Source: Icerya purchasi
Taxonomy: Eukaryota; Arthropoda; Insecta; Hemiptera; Monophlebidae
Direction of reading: 5' to 3'
Assembly (NCBI GenBank): GCA_039619475.1
Contig: CM077115.1
Location: 301,879,756-301,943,755, forward strand
DNA length: 64,000 nt
The notes below the pieces were generated by a model. That model saw nothing but the letters and a program-made list of their open reading frames with translations. It was not told the origin of the DNA and did not search any database. This document shows, piece by piece, positions 43,455 to 55,482 of this stretch. Each line of letters opens with the position of its first letter. Within the stretch, counting starts at the first letter, position 1. Made by a program: the position numbers and the translations under genes.

Positions 43455-45599
43455 ACATACGGGGTGAGCCATAATTAACTACTCATCACTTTTTTAAAAG
43501 TTTATTCTCAAAAAATGCATATTATAGTATGTAAAGAACAATATTTCAGATATTTTTTTGTCTCTAGACAAAAAACAAAACATTTATTCAACAAATTAGC
43601 AAAAAAAAACTTACGCATTTAGAAAAAAAAAAACAAAAAAAAACGTCACTTTTGTGTGTAATAAAAAACTTAAAACTAGGGATCAAAATTCGCAAAAATT
43701 AGTAAGAAAACTTTGAAAGTCATATTTACTTAGTAAAAATACTTCAAAATTTTAGTAAAAAACAACGCATTTAAGTGTAGTAAAAGAAACTTGGAATTTA
43801 GACAAATTAGGCTTCATTGATTCCGGTTTTTGTAGCGCTCACGTAAAGTAGACATATGTTTAATATCATTGGATTTTCTAAACTGTCTGGGCTACAATCC
43901 CTATACACTCATTTAGAATGCTCGTTGACATGGTTAGTGCGGTGTTTGAACCGGTTTCTTTCTTCAAAGGCAGAAAAAAAAAACAACTACAGCTTCGTTT
44001 CAATTTTTATTCCGCTTAAATAAACCCATTAGTGCGTGTAGGAAGTTCAGGCTATCACCTAAAAAATACATCACTTAAAATTAGTGTGTGGGTGATAGTA
44101 GCAAGCTTGAGTTCCTGGTTTATACAGCGTTGATGTTTTAATTCATTCGGAACATGTTTACGCATAAAAATCAAATTTTCATTGCTGCTAAAATTCATTA
44201 TTATTCTATTTCTGACGCTATGACGTAGTTATTCTGAAGTTGGCATGCGTGCTCGTTATATTAGTGTTAAAGGAGAATTTCCTTTTGAGGCATCTTATTG
44301 AACGAAGCATTAGCGACTTTGAAAATTCAGTTTCGCTTGCGTTTTTGAAGTTTCTTTTTCATTCGTTGGCGAAAAAAACCTTCTATTCCATTACTTGTAA
44401 TTGATCAAATCGTTGGGGTAAGCTCTGCGTGCAAAGTCGAGGAAAACTTTGCCAATTCCTATATTGTACAAGATCACTTTTCTTGAGTCGATCCGAGGCA
44501 GTCATCGATATAATAAAGGGTTTTTAGCGAAGTTATGGAAAATTATTCTAATTTTACACAGAAGGTAATTTTTTTTCGGAATTATAAGCCTAACAGATGT
44601 TCCCGAATAAAAGCAACGCTGATGGTTATTAAATCTGCACGACTTTTTTCTCCTTGATTTTTATATTTATGAAAAAAATAGACGGCGGGAATTGTTTTTC
44701 TTAAGCGAGGTCGACAGAAAATGGATATGTGACAAAAAAAAAAAAAAAAAAAAAAAAAAAAACAATTTAAGGATAATGTCTTTCTATAAATATGAATGCG
44801 AGAAAAGAAGGGTTTTGAGGGCGTAATAAAATTTAAGTGCAGTACAACATCGAATTCCGGAAGCAGTAAAAGATGATTAAAGAACGCGAATGACGGATAG
44901 AGAGCGGGAATGGAATAAAAACAAGACGTATCCTGGCCAAATTAATTTAGGCAGCGTCCGAAACAGAAAACTAAGAAACATAACGGAATTAAGACTTAAC
45001 GTGAACGGGAGCAGTCGGATAAAATTATTATGGGGTTTAATAATGAGGAAAACGTAAAAAAATCAAATTACAAAAAAAAAAAAGATGACGAAGTATTTGT
45101 AGGCGTATCGTAATTGTTGTATCATTTTTTCTTTGGTCCATCATTCGCGCAGGCCGGTCTTTCAATTATTTTGCGGCTTATGCAGATCGAATTTTTTAAA
45201 AAATATTTCCTCGGCGTATCTTGGCCGACGTCTACGGGGTACATTTAAAACTAGAAATATTATTTTGATTTGAAACTTTATTTTTCCGGTTTTAATGAGA
45301 GAAAAGCACACAGAAACGTATTGTTTTTTTTTTTAGTTTTATTTTTTTAAATTACTCGAACTTTAGACAGAAACGGATGAAACGATTTGAAGACTTTTTT
45401 TCATCAGTAAGGAGGTTTCGCAGATGTGCAGGATTACAAAAAAAAAAAGCTTAAATGGTCTCTCTCTTTCCTTGTTTCTCCTTTAGTCGTATTTTTTGTT
45501 GTGCATCGTACTAGAAGCGAAAATTAAAATCCTTTTCTCTGATGCTGAAGTGTTTCGCCGCTTTCTTTTGAGATTTTATAATTTCATCTTTCCTCTCGA
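42951..45599. other. No gene recognised; microsatellites
   Basis: TA runs at 43179-43209 and 43402-43449, A-rich tracts at 43560-43800, and a 30-bp A run at 44732-44762. No ORF with a recognisable motif. Confidence 0.55.
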
Positions 45600-46210
45600 G
45601 CTTTTTTTGTACTCTTTTTTGTTCCTGTTTATTCGAAAGCTCGCCGGAAAAGCTGAATAACGAGAACCGCGCTGAACTTCTGTAAAAGGGGTGGCGATGG
45701 TGGAAAGCTCATTAACGCGATAAATCGGACCGGAAGGTGGTGGTGCCAGTTAAAAACAAGAATGCTCGGATTACTCGGAATGAGAAGATAAGAGGAGACT
45801 GTAAAAGTTAATTCAGTCATTTGGTAGTCGCAGATAACGCGAATAACAACAGCAGAAATGATTGTAAAAAATGCGGTAAGCGATAGACGGGGGCCGGGCG
45901 CGGAAACTTCATGGCCGAAAACTGCCGGCGAACAATGGAGGAAAGCGCGTTGGAAAAACTCTTCGGAAAAACTAGTTCGGCGGTCGGTGGTGCGGCGGAG
46001 GGAAAATTACCGAATCACACCGGTAATAAATGGATGAGATTAAAACCGCTTAATACGTCTTGTAAGATTGATGCTTAATTTCATTCCTTCGGACCTCACT
46101 TCGTCCCGAGCGCGTCCAGCCCGACAGCTTTTCTCGGAACTGGTGTTTTTTCTGGAGTGCCGCTATCATTTTTATTGTTGTTGTTCGCTGTGCACTTGAT
46201 CATCTGAGCA
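45600..46210. other. Less AT-rich island
   Basis: CpG-containing sequence (for example GGGGGCCGGGCGCGG at 45890-45904) in AT-rich surroundings. No exon called. Possibly regulatory. Confidence 0.3.
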
Positions 46211-46587
46211 CCTCCCTCCAGTTCTCAGAAATCCGACGCATTATTCTCCGAGGGGATTCTTTAATTAAACCGGAGGAGAATTTCTCAACAGTTTCCATTT
46301 ATTATTGTCCTTTTTCTTCGCTCATAATCGTTATCTGATTTTTTCTTTTTCTTTCGCTTCTATACAACTTTTATATCATATTTCACCGTCTTTAATTTTA
46401 CGCTTCCGAATAAAAACTAGTAGTATTATCATAATTATAACAATAATAATAATAATGATAATAATAATAATAATAACAATAATAATGATAAATAATAATA
46501 ATCAAATTTCAAGCAAATTTTTATTATTATTTAAACCGCGCTTCGCGCAGGTAGAACGCTGCGAAAAATGAAATAAAAAAGATACGA
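46211..46587. other. No gene recognised; AAT microsatellite
   Basis: An imperfect AAT/ATG run lies at about 46438-46502. The open frame across it is a low-complexity artefact. Confidence 0.55.
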
Positions 46588-46790
46588 ATTTTTTTTATTG
46601 CATATTAGCCGAAGAAATGGGAAGAGGAGAAAATAAAATTGTATAGGATGAATTCGAGGATGGGAATAATAGAAGTAGAAGGAAATGAGAGAATATAAGA
46701 AGCACTAATATGAGAAGTAGTAGGGATCCTAAGTTTTAGTAGAGCAGAAGAACGATTGTGGAGCAAAAAAGATCGAACATTTAAATTCTC
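46588..46790 (-). mobile_element. Decayed I-like LINE 3' end
   Basis: After a short T run (46588-46596) the plus strand resembles the plus-strand text of the nested copy at 21446-21872: GGATGGGAATAATAGAAGTAG, then AATATAAGAAGCACTAATATG versus AATAAAGGAAGCACTGTATG. It is too degraded to translate. Confidence 0.45.
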
Positions 46791-48185
46791 TTAATCCGGT
46801 ACACGTATTATAAGTGAAAATCACCGGTACAAAGAAAACTTTTTAAAGAATATAAGGAAACACATATAAAAATGCCAGCTTTCCCGAAATTGATCTCGGT
46901 GTTTCTTACATGCTTATTTATGTTCTATTAAAAGATAGTTTACATAATGCGGCTTTTATAAAACAAAAATTTAAAATATTGCAAAACGATAGTTCCTTTG
47001 TTTATTTTTTGTCGAAATTTTAGCGCGTTCATCTCTGTGCATTTACTTATAGCGTACGAACTAACACGAACTATGGATAAGAGCAAAAACGAGCGAATTA
47101 AAGTTTCGAATGAAATTAAAAAAATAAGAAACATACTAAAAATATGCGAAGTAACGTAAAGAGAAAATTTTAAATCTTTATCAGTCGGAACAATTCGACT
47201 CTTACCTCCTGTGAGTAGGAGTTGAATTTTTAATGAGGTCCAGTGGACAATTGTTCTATTGGTTAAACCCGAATTGGTAAGTAAATATTTACGAAATATA
47301 TGGAACCGTAACAACAAACATCCCATATTTAATATTTACAGCGAGAAAGTCGCGTCCCAATGTTGGCCAATTTTTGGTAATTGCAATTAACACCACCATC
47401 CCATAATGCGCCTTGGAATTACAAATTTTTCACTATTGCTAACAAACTTTGTTACATGCCGAGCGAACCTTGTAACAAACCATATTTTATTTTAAAAAAA
47501 AACAAAAGACAAAGAAAGGCACGAATTGAAAGAAAAAGAACATGTAACAGAAATAAATCTTCTTGCCAACGAGTGGAAACTTGAAAGTATCCAGTCGGTT
47601 CCAAGGCTCTTTTAAAGCTTTCAGTTTTTCTTCATCATTATTCGAGAACTAGAGACAATGCAATATACTTTTTAACAAATAAGCTTGGACATTCTTTCCT
47701 TTGCAACGAACCTAAATAAAGACATGAAAAAAATTCAAACTGTTTTAAATCCAATCCAAGGCGACAATAGCGTAGTCATACACTAAGTTAGTGCATTCAG
47801 ATAATATTCGAGCTTTTGCGTGAGCTGGGCGGAGGAGCAAACCCCGCAAAACCGTCTTCTTACATACGTCGATGCCCACTTGCCCAAGCAAGTGTACAGC
47901 TTCAACGTGTGTGTACTCGTATATGCCGAAATACGCTTATTTCTATATTAGGAACACAAGTTTGACATCAAATAAAAAAACTTGCACATATTCCAAAATA
48001 CTATAAATTAAAATAAAAATATATTTACTTAGAAATATCGTATATATTTATATACATAGCACACATATAATATATATGTAGAATAGAGAAATCATTAGTA
48101 CACTAAATAGAATGTTGTTCAAAAATTTTCAGGAGTACTACAAATTTTCCAAAGTACAAAGAAAATATTGTATACGCAAAATTTT
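46791..48185. other. No gene recognised
   Basis: The 128-codon minus-strand frame at 46940-47326 has no recognisable motif. A possible short stem (CTCTTACCTCCTGTGAGTAGGAG) lies near 47199. Confidence 0.5.
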
Positions 48186-48197
48186 ATTAAAAATATA

Positions 48198-48472
48198 AAG
48201 TAGAGCAAGTCCCATACCTTTAGCAGGGCGTCAGGGATTGAGAAGTTAAGCTTTTCATAATGTACTAAGCCTAATGGATCTGATAAGAATACTAGGGCCA
48301 GTATTTCTTTTCTCTCGGCCGCCTTTACTTTCCCAAATTTCCCAGGTACCGAATTTTTCAGGCCGGCTAAACCTGGGAGCGATTCGGATCCGGATCAAGA
48401 CAAGTCTTGAGAACCCGTGTTCTCTGATTTAGTAGCCAAGCACCTTAATCACTTGGCTACTGCGCTACCAAT
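48198..48472 (-). mobile_element. tRNA-derived SINE, family 1, copy 2
   Basis: On the minus strand it begins GGTAGCGCAGTAGCCAAGTG and has an A-box-like TAGCCAAGTGATTAAGG and a B-box-like GGGTTCTCAAGAC. ATTAAAAATATA flanks both sides perfectly (48186-48197 and 48473-48484), a 12-bp target duplication. The body (GGGAAAGTAAAGGCGGCCGA) matches the other two copies. The 3' end has no long poly(A). Confidence 0.85.
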
Positions 48473-48484
48473 ATTAAAAATATA

Positions 48485-48917
48485 GTCCGTGATTATTAGC
48501 GATTTCTGTAAATTGTTAGTAGATTATGGCAGTACTATTACTCAAGTATCGTGTGCTATGGAATTTGTCGAACTAAAGAATTTCCCATGTGTTATTTTAT
48601 TATTAGTGTTCCGACATTGAAGTTGGTTTTATTTTCAGATGCAGAATTCGAGATGGCACTTTTCGCAGTTGATCACAAAATTTGGTTATTATATTTATCT
48701 GTTTAGCCTTAATTTCGACTGATTCGAGTTCTGTTTTTGGCCAGACATTTAAAACTCGTTCTTCCGATAATTATTTGGAGTACTACTGCAAGACCTTGAT
48801 TTGTGTAATAGAAAGTAGAAACATGTTGCCGAATATAGTAAAATACATACATTAATGTTTTTTGATTTTCTAGAAATGAATTTTTGATCTAATATAATTC
48901 CAAGTTAATTTATTTTG
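48485..48917. other. No gene recognised
   Basis: The roughly 430-bp spacer between two oppositely oriented SINE copies. Confidence 0.55.
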
Positions 48918-48926
48918 TTTACTTCT

Positions 48927-49197
48927 AGTAGGCAGCGCGGTAGCCTAGTGCTGCCAAATCAGCGGTATCATGGATTTTCGAGATCTCTCTCGTTCCGGAT
49001 CCAAGTCGCTCCCGGATATATACCTAATCTGAAATAATTGGGAATCGGGGAAATTTGGGAAAGTAAAGGCGGATAATCCAAAAGTAGAAAGGAACTGGCC
49101 CTAATATTCTCATCAGATCCATTAGGCGTAGCACATTGGAGAAAGCTTAATAACACAATCCATGATACTTTATCATGCATGGAACTTGCTTTACATT
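48927..49197 (+). mobile_element. tRNA-derived SINE, family 1, copy 3
   Basis: It begins GGCAGCGCGGTAGCCTAGTG. A piece between A-box and B-box is deleted compared with copy 2. The body has GGGAAAGTAAAGGCGGATA and AACTGGCCCTAATATTCTC. TTTACTTCT flanks both sides (48918-48926 and 49198-49206), a 9-bp target duplication. The minus-strand ORF here is not a gene. Confidence 0.8.
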
Positions 49198-49206
49198 TTT
49201 ACTTCT

Positions 49207-49956
49207 GATATTGATTTATTCCTTTTTGTAGTAATGTTTTTTAATAGGTTTTGATTTTTTTTTTGTCTTAGATTCGATGGCAATATATTTTTGTCAATTC
49301 TTAAAGTGACATTAACGTCATTTTATGGTATTTGTAGTAGTTTTTTTTCGGGATGAAAATAACACAAACATTATTATTGAAGTGAAACTTCTTTAGGCAC
49401 GCCTTATATGGAAAGTTTTTATGGGGAGTTAACACGAAAAATTAGCGAGCATGCGTTATGAATAACTGAGAGTTTTTCTGAACAGTAAGTATTAATACAT
49501 CTAAAAATTCGTAATAAACACGTAGCGCCAGTTAATATATTAAATTAAAATTGATGTTACATATTATTGCATTTTATACTACTTTGAGAGACATATACAT
49601 ATAAAAAAAAAAGATAATAAATTTATTAGAACTTAAAATATCAAAAATTAACCAAACATAAAAAATGGATATAAAAAATCGGAAAAAGAAAGGTATCGAG
49701 CATATAGAGAGAGAGAGAAAAAAAAATGAAAACGAAAATGAAGATTCTCAAAGCGGATATAAAGAATCGGAAAAAGAATGGCATCGAGTATTTTTGTTTT
49801 TCTTTAAGTGAAACTTGTTAGATATGTTTATAAGAACCACAGATCTCCCCATTTGGTTCTTACTCTTGGTAAATTTGGTACTAATACTATAACCATAAAT
49901 TGAAGCTGGGGAAGACGCCTTTAAACTTTCACTTCTCCTCTGTGCTCCGAGACACA

Positions 49957-49957
<1 letters not shown>
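49207..49957. other. No gene recognised
   Basis: Contains two similar purine-rich strings (GGATATAAAAAATCGGAAAAAG at 49665 and GGATATAAAGAATCGGAAAAAG at 49755), a short local duplication of about 40 bp. Confidence 0.5.
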
Positions 49958-49990
<33 letters not shown>

Positions 49991-50098
49991 ATTATTGTAC
50001 TTTATGTATAAATATATACATTCGTATATGTATATATATATATATACATATGTTTATTTATAATTGCTTTTCTGTTGTTTTTACACACTACAATCACT

Positions 50099-50145
<47 letters not shown>
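49958..50145. repeat. TTA and TA microsatellite cluster
   Basis: TTA units at 49959-49989, mixed TA/CATA at 50010-50050, and a pure TA run at 50101-50142. Frames reading through it are artefacts. Confidence 0.9.
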
Positions 50146-50288
50146 AAACATGGTGCATACATGTATTGATCAGTATATGTGCTTGTTTGTACTTATGCGT
50201 GTTTGCATGGGCATGTGTACATGTCTGTGTATATTTATGTGTATTTATATATGTCAAAAAAAACAAAAAAACAGCAGATCTTGGTTAT

Positions 50289-50419
50289 CACTGTATTTGT
50301 TATTCAGACTCATTGTTAAATATATTTACGACAAAAATAAATATTTAACACTTAATTAAACAATTATATATATATATATAATTGTTTAATTAAGTGTTAA
50401 AAATTTATTTTTGTCGTAA
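50289..50419 (+). mobile_element. Small leader-plus-hairpin element, copy 1
   Basis: ATCTTGGTTAT occurs at 50278-50288 and 50420-50430. The 131 bp between them begin CACTGTATTTGTTATTC, then TCATTGTTAAATATATTTACG, followed by a near-perfect hairpin: arms of about 45 bp from ACGACAAAAATAAAT to AATTATATA and back to ATTTATTTTTGTCGT, with a TA-rich loop. The same leader and stem sequence recurs at 63364-63500 between different flanking repeats. No coding capacity, no poly(A). Superfamily unknown. Confidence 0.65.
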
Positions 50420-50714
50420 ATCTTGGTTATGTCTACACCGATTTAGGTTATTATTATATGTTAATCTTGTAAATACCAATAAAAGAATACCAATTATAAT
50501 TGCTATTATGATTGTTCTTATTATTGTTACTACTACTATTGATATTAAAATTTTCGAATTTTTTCGAATTATTATTCTTTTCATCATCATCATCATTATT
50601 ATTATTATTATTATGTTTAACGTTCTTATTATTACTGCTATAGGTATTTGAAGTATAATTTTAGAGTAAAAATTAAAACCATTTATCTGCATCAATAGAA
50701 GTTGAGTAAAGCGT

Positions 50715-51260
50715 AATTTTTTTTTCTTTTGATTTGGCCAGTCGAAAGAAAAACTATATTCAAATACGCTTAGTAAATGAAAAAGATAATAAGGAGAATG
50801 ATAAACGAGGAAGAAGTGAAAGATCAAAATGGGCATTGTCAGAAGACCAAAGTGCAAAAGTTGAAAATAGAAGTGTCAGCGTTTAACGAAAATGGCAAAA
50901 CATTCCGAGAGAATGTAACTGCAATTCAGATCTAATCCAGATGGGAAACCTTAAAAAGGAAAACAAGAAGAAACGCTGAAATTCGGAAACAGACTGTGAT
51001 TAAAGCGATGACGATCGGTAGAACAAATAATAGATATGCTACGATTAACATCGCAGTAGTGGGGTGGAGAAGGCAAATTTGTCAAAATTGACAAATAACA
51101 AGAAGAAAAATTAGAGAACTGATGAACGGGCGGTTGATATTACAGAGAGGGGAAATTTTGCAAGTCAGTTTAAGCGGCAAATCTTGTCATCGAATCAGCG
51201 CGCTTGATCGTTCGCCTTCAATATCGCCAATAGATAATGGTTTGAATAAGAAATAGCGTA
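50715..51260 (-). mobile_element. Decayed I-like LINE 3' half
   Basis: On the minus strand, fragments in shifting frames read TDRHRFNHSLFPNF (compare LRINHSLLPSSRF in the copy at 55503) and HFYFQLLHFGLL (compare HFYSQLLKLGLP in the copy at 21548). The 3' end reads GACTGGCCAAATC followed by an A tract (T run at 50715-50730 on the plus strand). Confidence 0.55.
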
Positions 51261-52239
51261 CAGTGACGTTAAAAGAAGTAATAGGCGCTGCCGATTTAGA
51301 GTTCCATGTTGTAATGAATGTAGTAAATAAAAATAATCCGTATTAATTAGAAGAAAGATTGAGTCAAAACGTTTTGCAATGAAGTAATATCAATTCTAGT
51401 TATTGTTACTTCTATTCTGTTTATCGTAACTTTCAGAGTAGTTAGAAGCTGGTAGAAAAAAATTGTTGATAGCTGTAATCTCATTCAGGGGAGAGTACGA
51501 GAAAATGTTGTTTTTGCAGTAAACATAGAGCAAAAGGAAGGCAATTTGAAGAATCCTATAGGAACTTTGTAAGTTCGCGATATTGCACCACTAGCTACCA
51601 TCGATATTTAATTCCCCTATCAAATCTGAGACACCGTCTTTATTGTAAGTTTAGTACGTACTCCTCTGTTGCAATTCTTGTTACCTTTCAAGCGGGCATC
51701 TTTTACAGATAGATTGCGCTCAATAATACCAAATTAATTTCAAGTTCAATTTGGCAGTTCATTTTTACCCGTTTGAACTATTTTATATTTTCTAGAGCTC
51801 CTTAAAAAGCGGCTCCTATTTTTTAGTGTGACAAGGCTGTACCGCTGATGTTACTAACCCGATCGACTATTCTAAATTTTCAAACTAGAGTATTCATGGT
51901 ACGTCGTTTCCGAGCAATTTTTACTGTTACATTTAACTTTCTTCCTAATCACAATGTTACGATTTCCGAAAAAGTTTTTGTTTTTTTTTTCACCGATTGC
52001 CTAATGAAATTCTTAACTTACATTACAAAAAATTCGTCAACGATTCCATTTTCTAATCATGCCGTTGAGCGAACAAAGTTTGGCGACAGTGGTTGTAAGT
52101 CCGCTCTGGGCTATAATTACTTTTTTCTCCCTACGCCTCTGCTACCGAAGAAGGAAGGCTTTTGGTCAAGTACTTTTTATTCGCGTAATCCGGTTTATCG
52201 ACGGGATTTTTAAATTCCGTAATTATCCCTCATAAATAT
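51261..52239. other. No gene recognised
   Basis: The 121-codon frame at 51848-52213 has no recognisable motif. It lies just before LINE remnants and could be an unrecognised part of one. Confidence 0.45.
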
Positions 52240-52242
52240 ATT

Positions 52243-52325
52243 GCATCTGCTACCTCGGAGTGTTCCTTAATCGCTCCAAATTTGATTACCGCTCTTTCAT
52301 CTATGCTCATCATCAAGTCCATTGT
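52243..52325 (+). pseudogene. I-like LINE RT scrap with internal deletion
   Basis: The frame reads CYLGVFLNRSKFDYRSFIY. It fuses the CYLGLFLN motif with the later RSKLDYCSFIYG motif of the LINE at 55503-57869, so about 150 bp between them were lost. Confidence 0.5.
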
Positions 52326-52330
52326 CTTAC

Positions 52331-52700
52331 GTAAGGACCTGGTGGCATCATATTCCTTTTACCGTTTCCTTCCATTTATTTTGATTCATTGCTACGTGGA
52401 ATGCTGTATTTACTCGATCAGCCCACCGTAGTGGGCATCTTCCTCTGAGACGTTTTCCTTGCACCTTGCCCTGTTTAACGTTTCTTTCCGTGGAATTTAT
52501 GTTCCTAGCTACATATATGACCGAAGTATCTGATCATATTCCGACTTATTTCCTACAGGAGCCTGGTTTCGATCTTCAGCTCTTCTAGAATTGATTTGTT
52601 GGTCCGGTGTGCAGTCCACGCTATCCGCAGCATTTTCCGGTACACTCCCATCTCGAAGGCATTTATCCGAATTGCATCTATTTTTTTAATAGTTCAAGAT
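52331..52700 (-). mobile_element. RTE-like LINE 3' region
   Basis: The minus strand reads RINAFEMGVYRKMLRIAWTA, then SILEELKIETRLL, then (in another frame) GKRLRGRCPLRWADRVN. This is the same protein region as at 26960-27402. Stops and frameshifts make it dead. Confidence 0.65.
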
Positions 52701-53289
52701 TTTCTGATGCATATTCGGCAATCGGGAAGATCAATAATTTTAACTCTTGGCGTTCTTCGTTATATTTGTATCCTTCTTCGTCTATGGTAATGCCTCAAAA
52801 TTCCTTCTCTCCGAATTAGATATAATCGAAAACTCTCTTGTTTTCGTTTCTCTCTCGGTGCTCTTAAATATTTTCCGCTTTTAGCAATTGTTGCTGAATC
52901 AAATACGTCCCTTCTGTTTACCGATAGATTCTTATTACTTTGACTTATTATTTTGCGAAATTTTAGAGAGGACCACTTGTGTAAATAATCAACATGATCC
53001 GATCATTGTACAGTAAAAGAAAGAAAAAAAGTCGAAAATCTATTAACGGTAATTTTAGAAATCAGCTTTGCGAACTTTCTCGATACGATAAAGAAGTCTC
53101 ATCGATAGGTTTGCTCGAGAACGGGGGCCACGTTTCTCGCTACGAAAATCAAAGAACGGCAAAAGCATACATCGTTTAATATTAAAAGAGAAATATATTG
53201 CGGGTGCGCTGAAATCCTAAAAATAAATATACGTTTCTCTTTCTTCTTTTTTAAGAATAATTTTATTGGCCAAATTCTTTTTTATTATT
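52701..53289. other. No gene recognised
   Basis: AT-rich filler, possibly with further RTE remnants on the minus strand close to 52800. Confidence 0.45.
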
Positions 53290-54150
53290 TGATCCATCTG
53301 CCGTTTTAAAGGAGGCCGGATTTCGGGGAGCGGCCAACGGGCGTAGGAAAATTCGGCCCTAGAGAGCGCCTAGCAGGAGAAAGCGGTGTAAACGAACCGT
53401 AAGAAACTGTTATCATAATTTTTTGCCTAGGATAGGCCGGTATATTTTGCTGCAGCAGGTTTCCGAGTTTTTTCGTCGGACTTCTCGTCCCGTCGCCCGT
53501 TTTTATTTTCCCGGTCCAGCCGGAAAACGCCTTATAAAATCTCATTAACTTTAATACGTTTTCCGGAACAATTCGGTTTCCCGTTGGCCGGCGTGTTTTC
53601 TCTGGCGAAGAATATCGTGCAGCGGCGGCGGCCGGTTTTCTTAAATAAGGGAGATTTTTAGAAGTAAAAGAAGAGAAGAGAACCGGATAAAGAGGGAAAA
53701 GGGAATGGGAAAGAGCAAGAAGGAAACTCGTCGTAAAGCCTGTTGTTGTTACACAGATAACGATGGTTAACTGTGAAAAGGAAAACCGCGCGCACTGCTC
53801 CGAAACAGTGTATGCTGGGAAAAGTTTTTCCACAACTACGCTCCAGCTGACTTGCTGGAAAATTCATTATTAATGACGTAACACGGTTAATTTTTTCTTA
53901 CGTTAGTTTGTCGGCCGACAAGGACAGAGATAAGCGAACCGTTCTCATTTCGCCGTTAAACAAAAACACATAGCCGCTGCACACGCAGCTGCACCATCTT
54001 CTCCTACCGGGTGTCCTTCCGCGGAATTCCTTCATTATTTATCATTCCTCCTCCTTTTAAATATCTAATTACGATTTTTCGATTTATTGCTGCGCGCGCT
54101 CCCACGAGGGAAACTAAGGCAACTCATTAATCTTCGCTTCCGTCTTCGTT
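53290..54150. other. Less AT-rich island with a long minus-strand ORF
   Basis: CpG-containing sequence. The minus strand has a 175-codon frame at 53306-53833. It has a hydrophobic N-terminal third (VTTTGFTTSFLLALSHS), an Ala-run (KPAAAAARYSS) and a basic, Pro-rich end. I recognise no family, and a GC-richer island raises the chance of random ORFs. Regulatory or exonic role undecided. Confidence 0.3.
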
Positions 54151-54644
54151 AAATATTATAAAAGTAATCGGGGTTTTTTTTGTTTTTTTTTGTTTTTTTC
54201 ATTTTTTTTATTTCTATCTTTCTTTCTTTCTTTCTTTTTTAGTCGACTAACGGAAAATCAGTAATTACAATAAAAAAAAAAAGTTGCGTAATCGTCGTCA
54301 GTTTTATAAATTAAAATCCGTTCTTCGGCAAGAAGTATCAGGTTTTCGTAACGAATATTTAATGGCCATCGAAAAAAGAACGGGAGCAATTACGGGACTT
54401 TATGATATTATTTCGTATGATTATTGTGGATCAGTGTGTTTTTAGATTTTGAATCGGTAGCTTTTAGTTAAGACCTCGATTTTATCTGTTATGTTCGAGG
54501 CATGCAGTGTGTCAATTTACAACAGCGTAAAATTAGGCGAATCCCGACAAAAAACTGGTAGCTAACCATGGCGGTACCTTCATTAAAACAAAAATTTATG
54601 TAGCATAATTATGTACATCTGATAACAGAAGTCAATATACAATT
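54151..54644. other. No gene recognised
   Basis: T-rich and TTTC runs at 54173-54240. No coding signal. Confidence 0.5.
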
Positions 54645-54648
54645 TATT

Positions 54649-54795
54649 ATTTTTTTTAAGGGGAAGTAGGAGCTCGACAATTATAACCTAGATTTTTGAA
54701 TTTTTAACACACGATAGCGGGATTCAAACCACGTTCCGCTCGAACAAAATACTACTGGCTAATCAACTACTGAATAGTAGCTGGCTGAAAAATAT
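54649..54795 (-). mobile_element. tRNA-derived SINE, probable family 2
   Basis: On the minus strand TTAGCCAGTAG (A-box-like) and GGTTTGAATCCC (B-box) lie 32 bases apart, nearly the same compressed spacing as in the SINE at 18133-18266. The tail reads TAGGTTATAATTGTCGAGCT CCTACTTCCCC and an A run, loosely like the other tail. Confidence 0.5.
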
Positions 54796-54897
54796 GCGAA
54801 GAATATTTTTATGAATGTTTGTTTGTCGACAATATTTTTTTTTTTTTTTTTTGCGTTATGTACACAGTTGTAGAGAATGAGTTTTCATTTCACCAAC

Positions 54898-54898
<1 letters not shown>

Positions 54899-54943
<45 letters not shown>
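54899..54943. repeat. (TAA)n microsatellite
   Basis: Fifteen units, uninterrupted. Confidence 0.95.
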
Positions 54944-55475
54944 CTGCAATTATTGTCCCGATGCCTCTATTTTCTGTTCAATAGTTGGTCAATTTTTATT
55001 GAACATATAAGATCTGAGTCCTCGTTTCGGCGCCAATTTTATGTTATTTTGAGCTATTGCACAATTAAAATAATAAAAATCCGTTATTCTAGCTGGAATG
55101 TTTAATAATTTTGCTTTTGCAAGCTTGTGACTCTCGTAAGGTATGAATTTGAAAATAATAAAATCATTTGAAAATTAATTCAATAACTTCTCAAAAATAC
55201 GGAAAAACAGTCGTAAAATCGCGCACTGCATTAAGATGATGTAGTTTTTATCGGTAAACGATAGTCTTAATAAAAATACCAGAACTCATTATGCAATTAA
55301 AATTTTTCACACTTTACCACACGAATGCGTAATATTTGTCCTTCATCCTTTTTTTTTTTTTTTTTTTTAAGTTATCTTCTTTTTGTCACTCGGCTCTTTC
55401 GTACTTTTTATGTACCAGCGGCAGTTTTTACTCCATTGAGAAACAAAAAAAATTCTTGATTTTAGCTAAAGTAGC
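54944..55475. other. No gene recognised
   Basis: AT-rich filler with a T run at 55351-55368, before the best-preserved LINE. Confidence 0.55.
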
Positions 55476-55482
55476 GTAGAGA

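Noticed and set aside
49900..50169. ORF rich in Tyr and Ile
   Set aside because: It reads through TTA and TA microsatellites.
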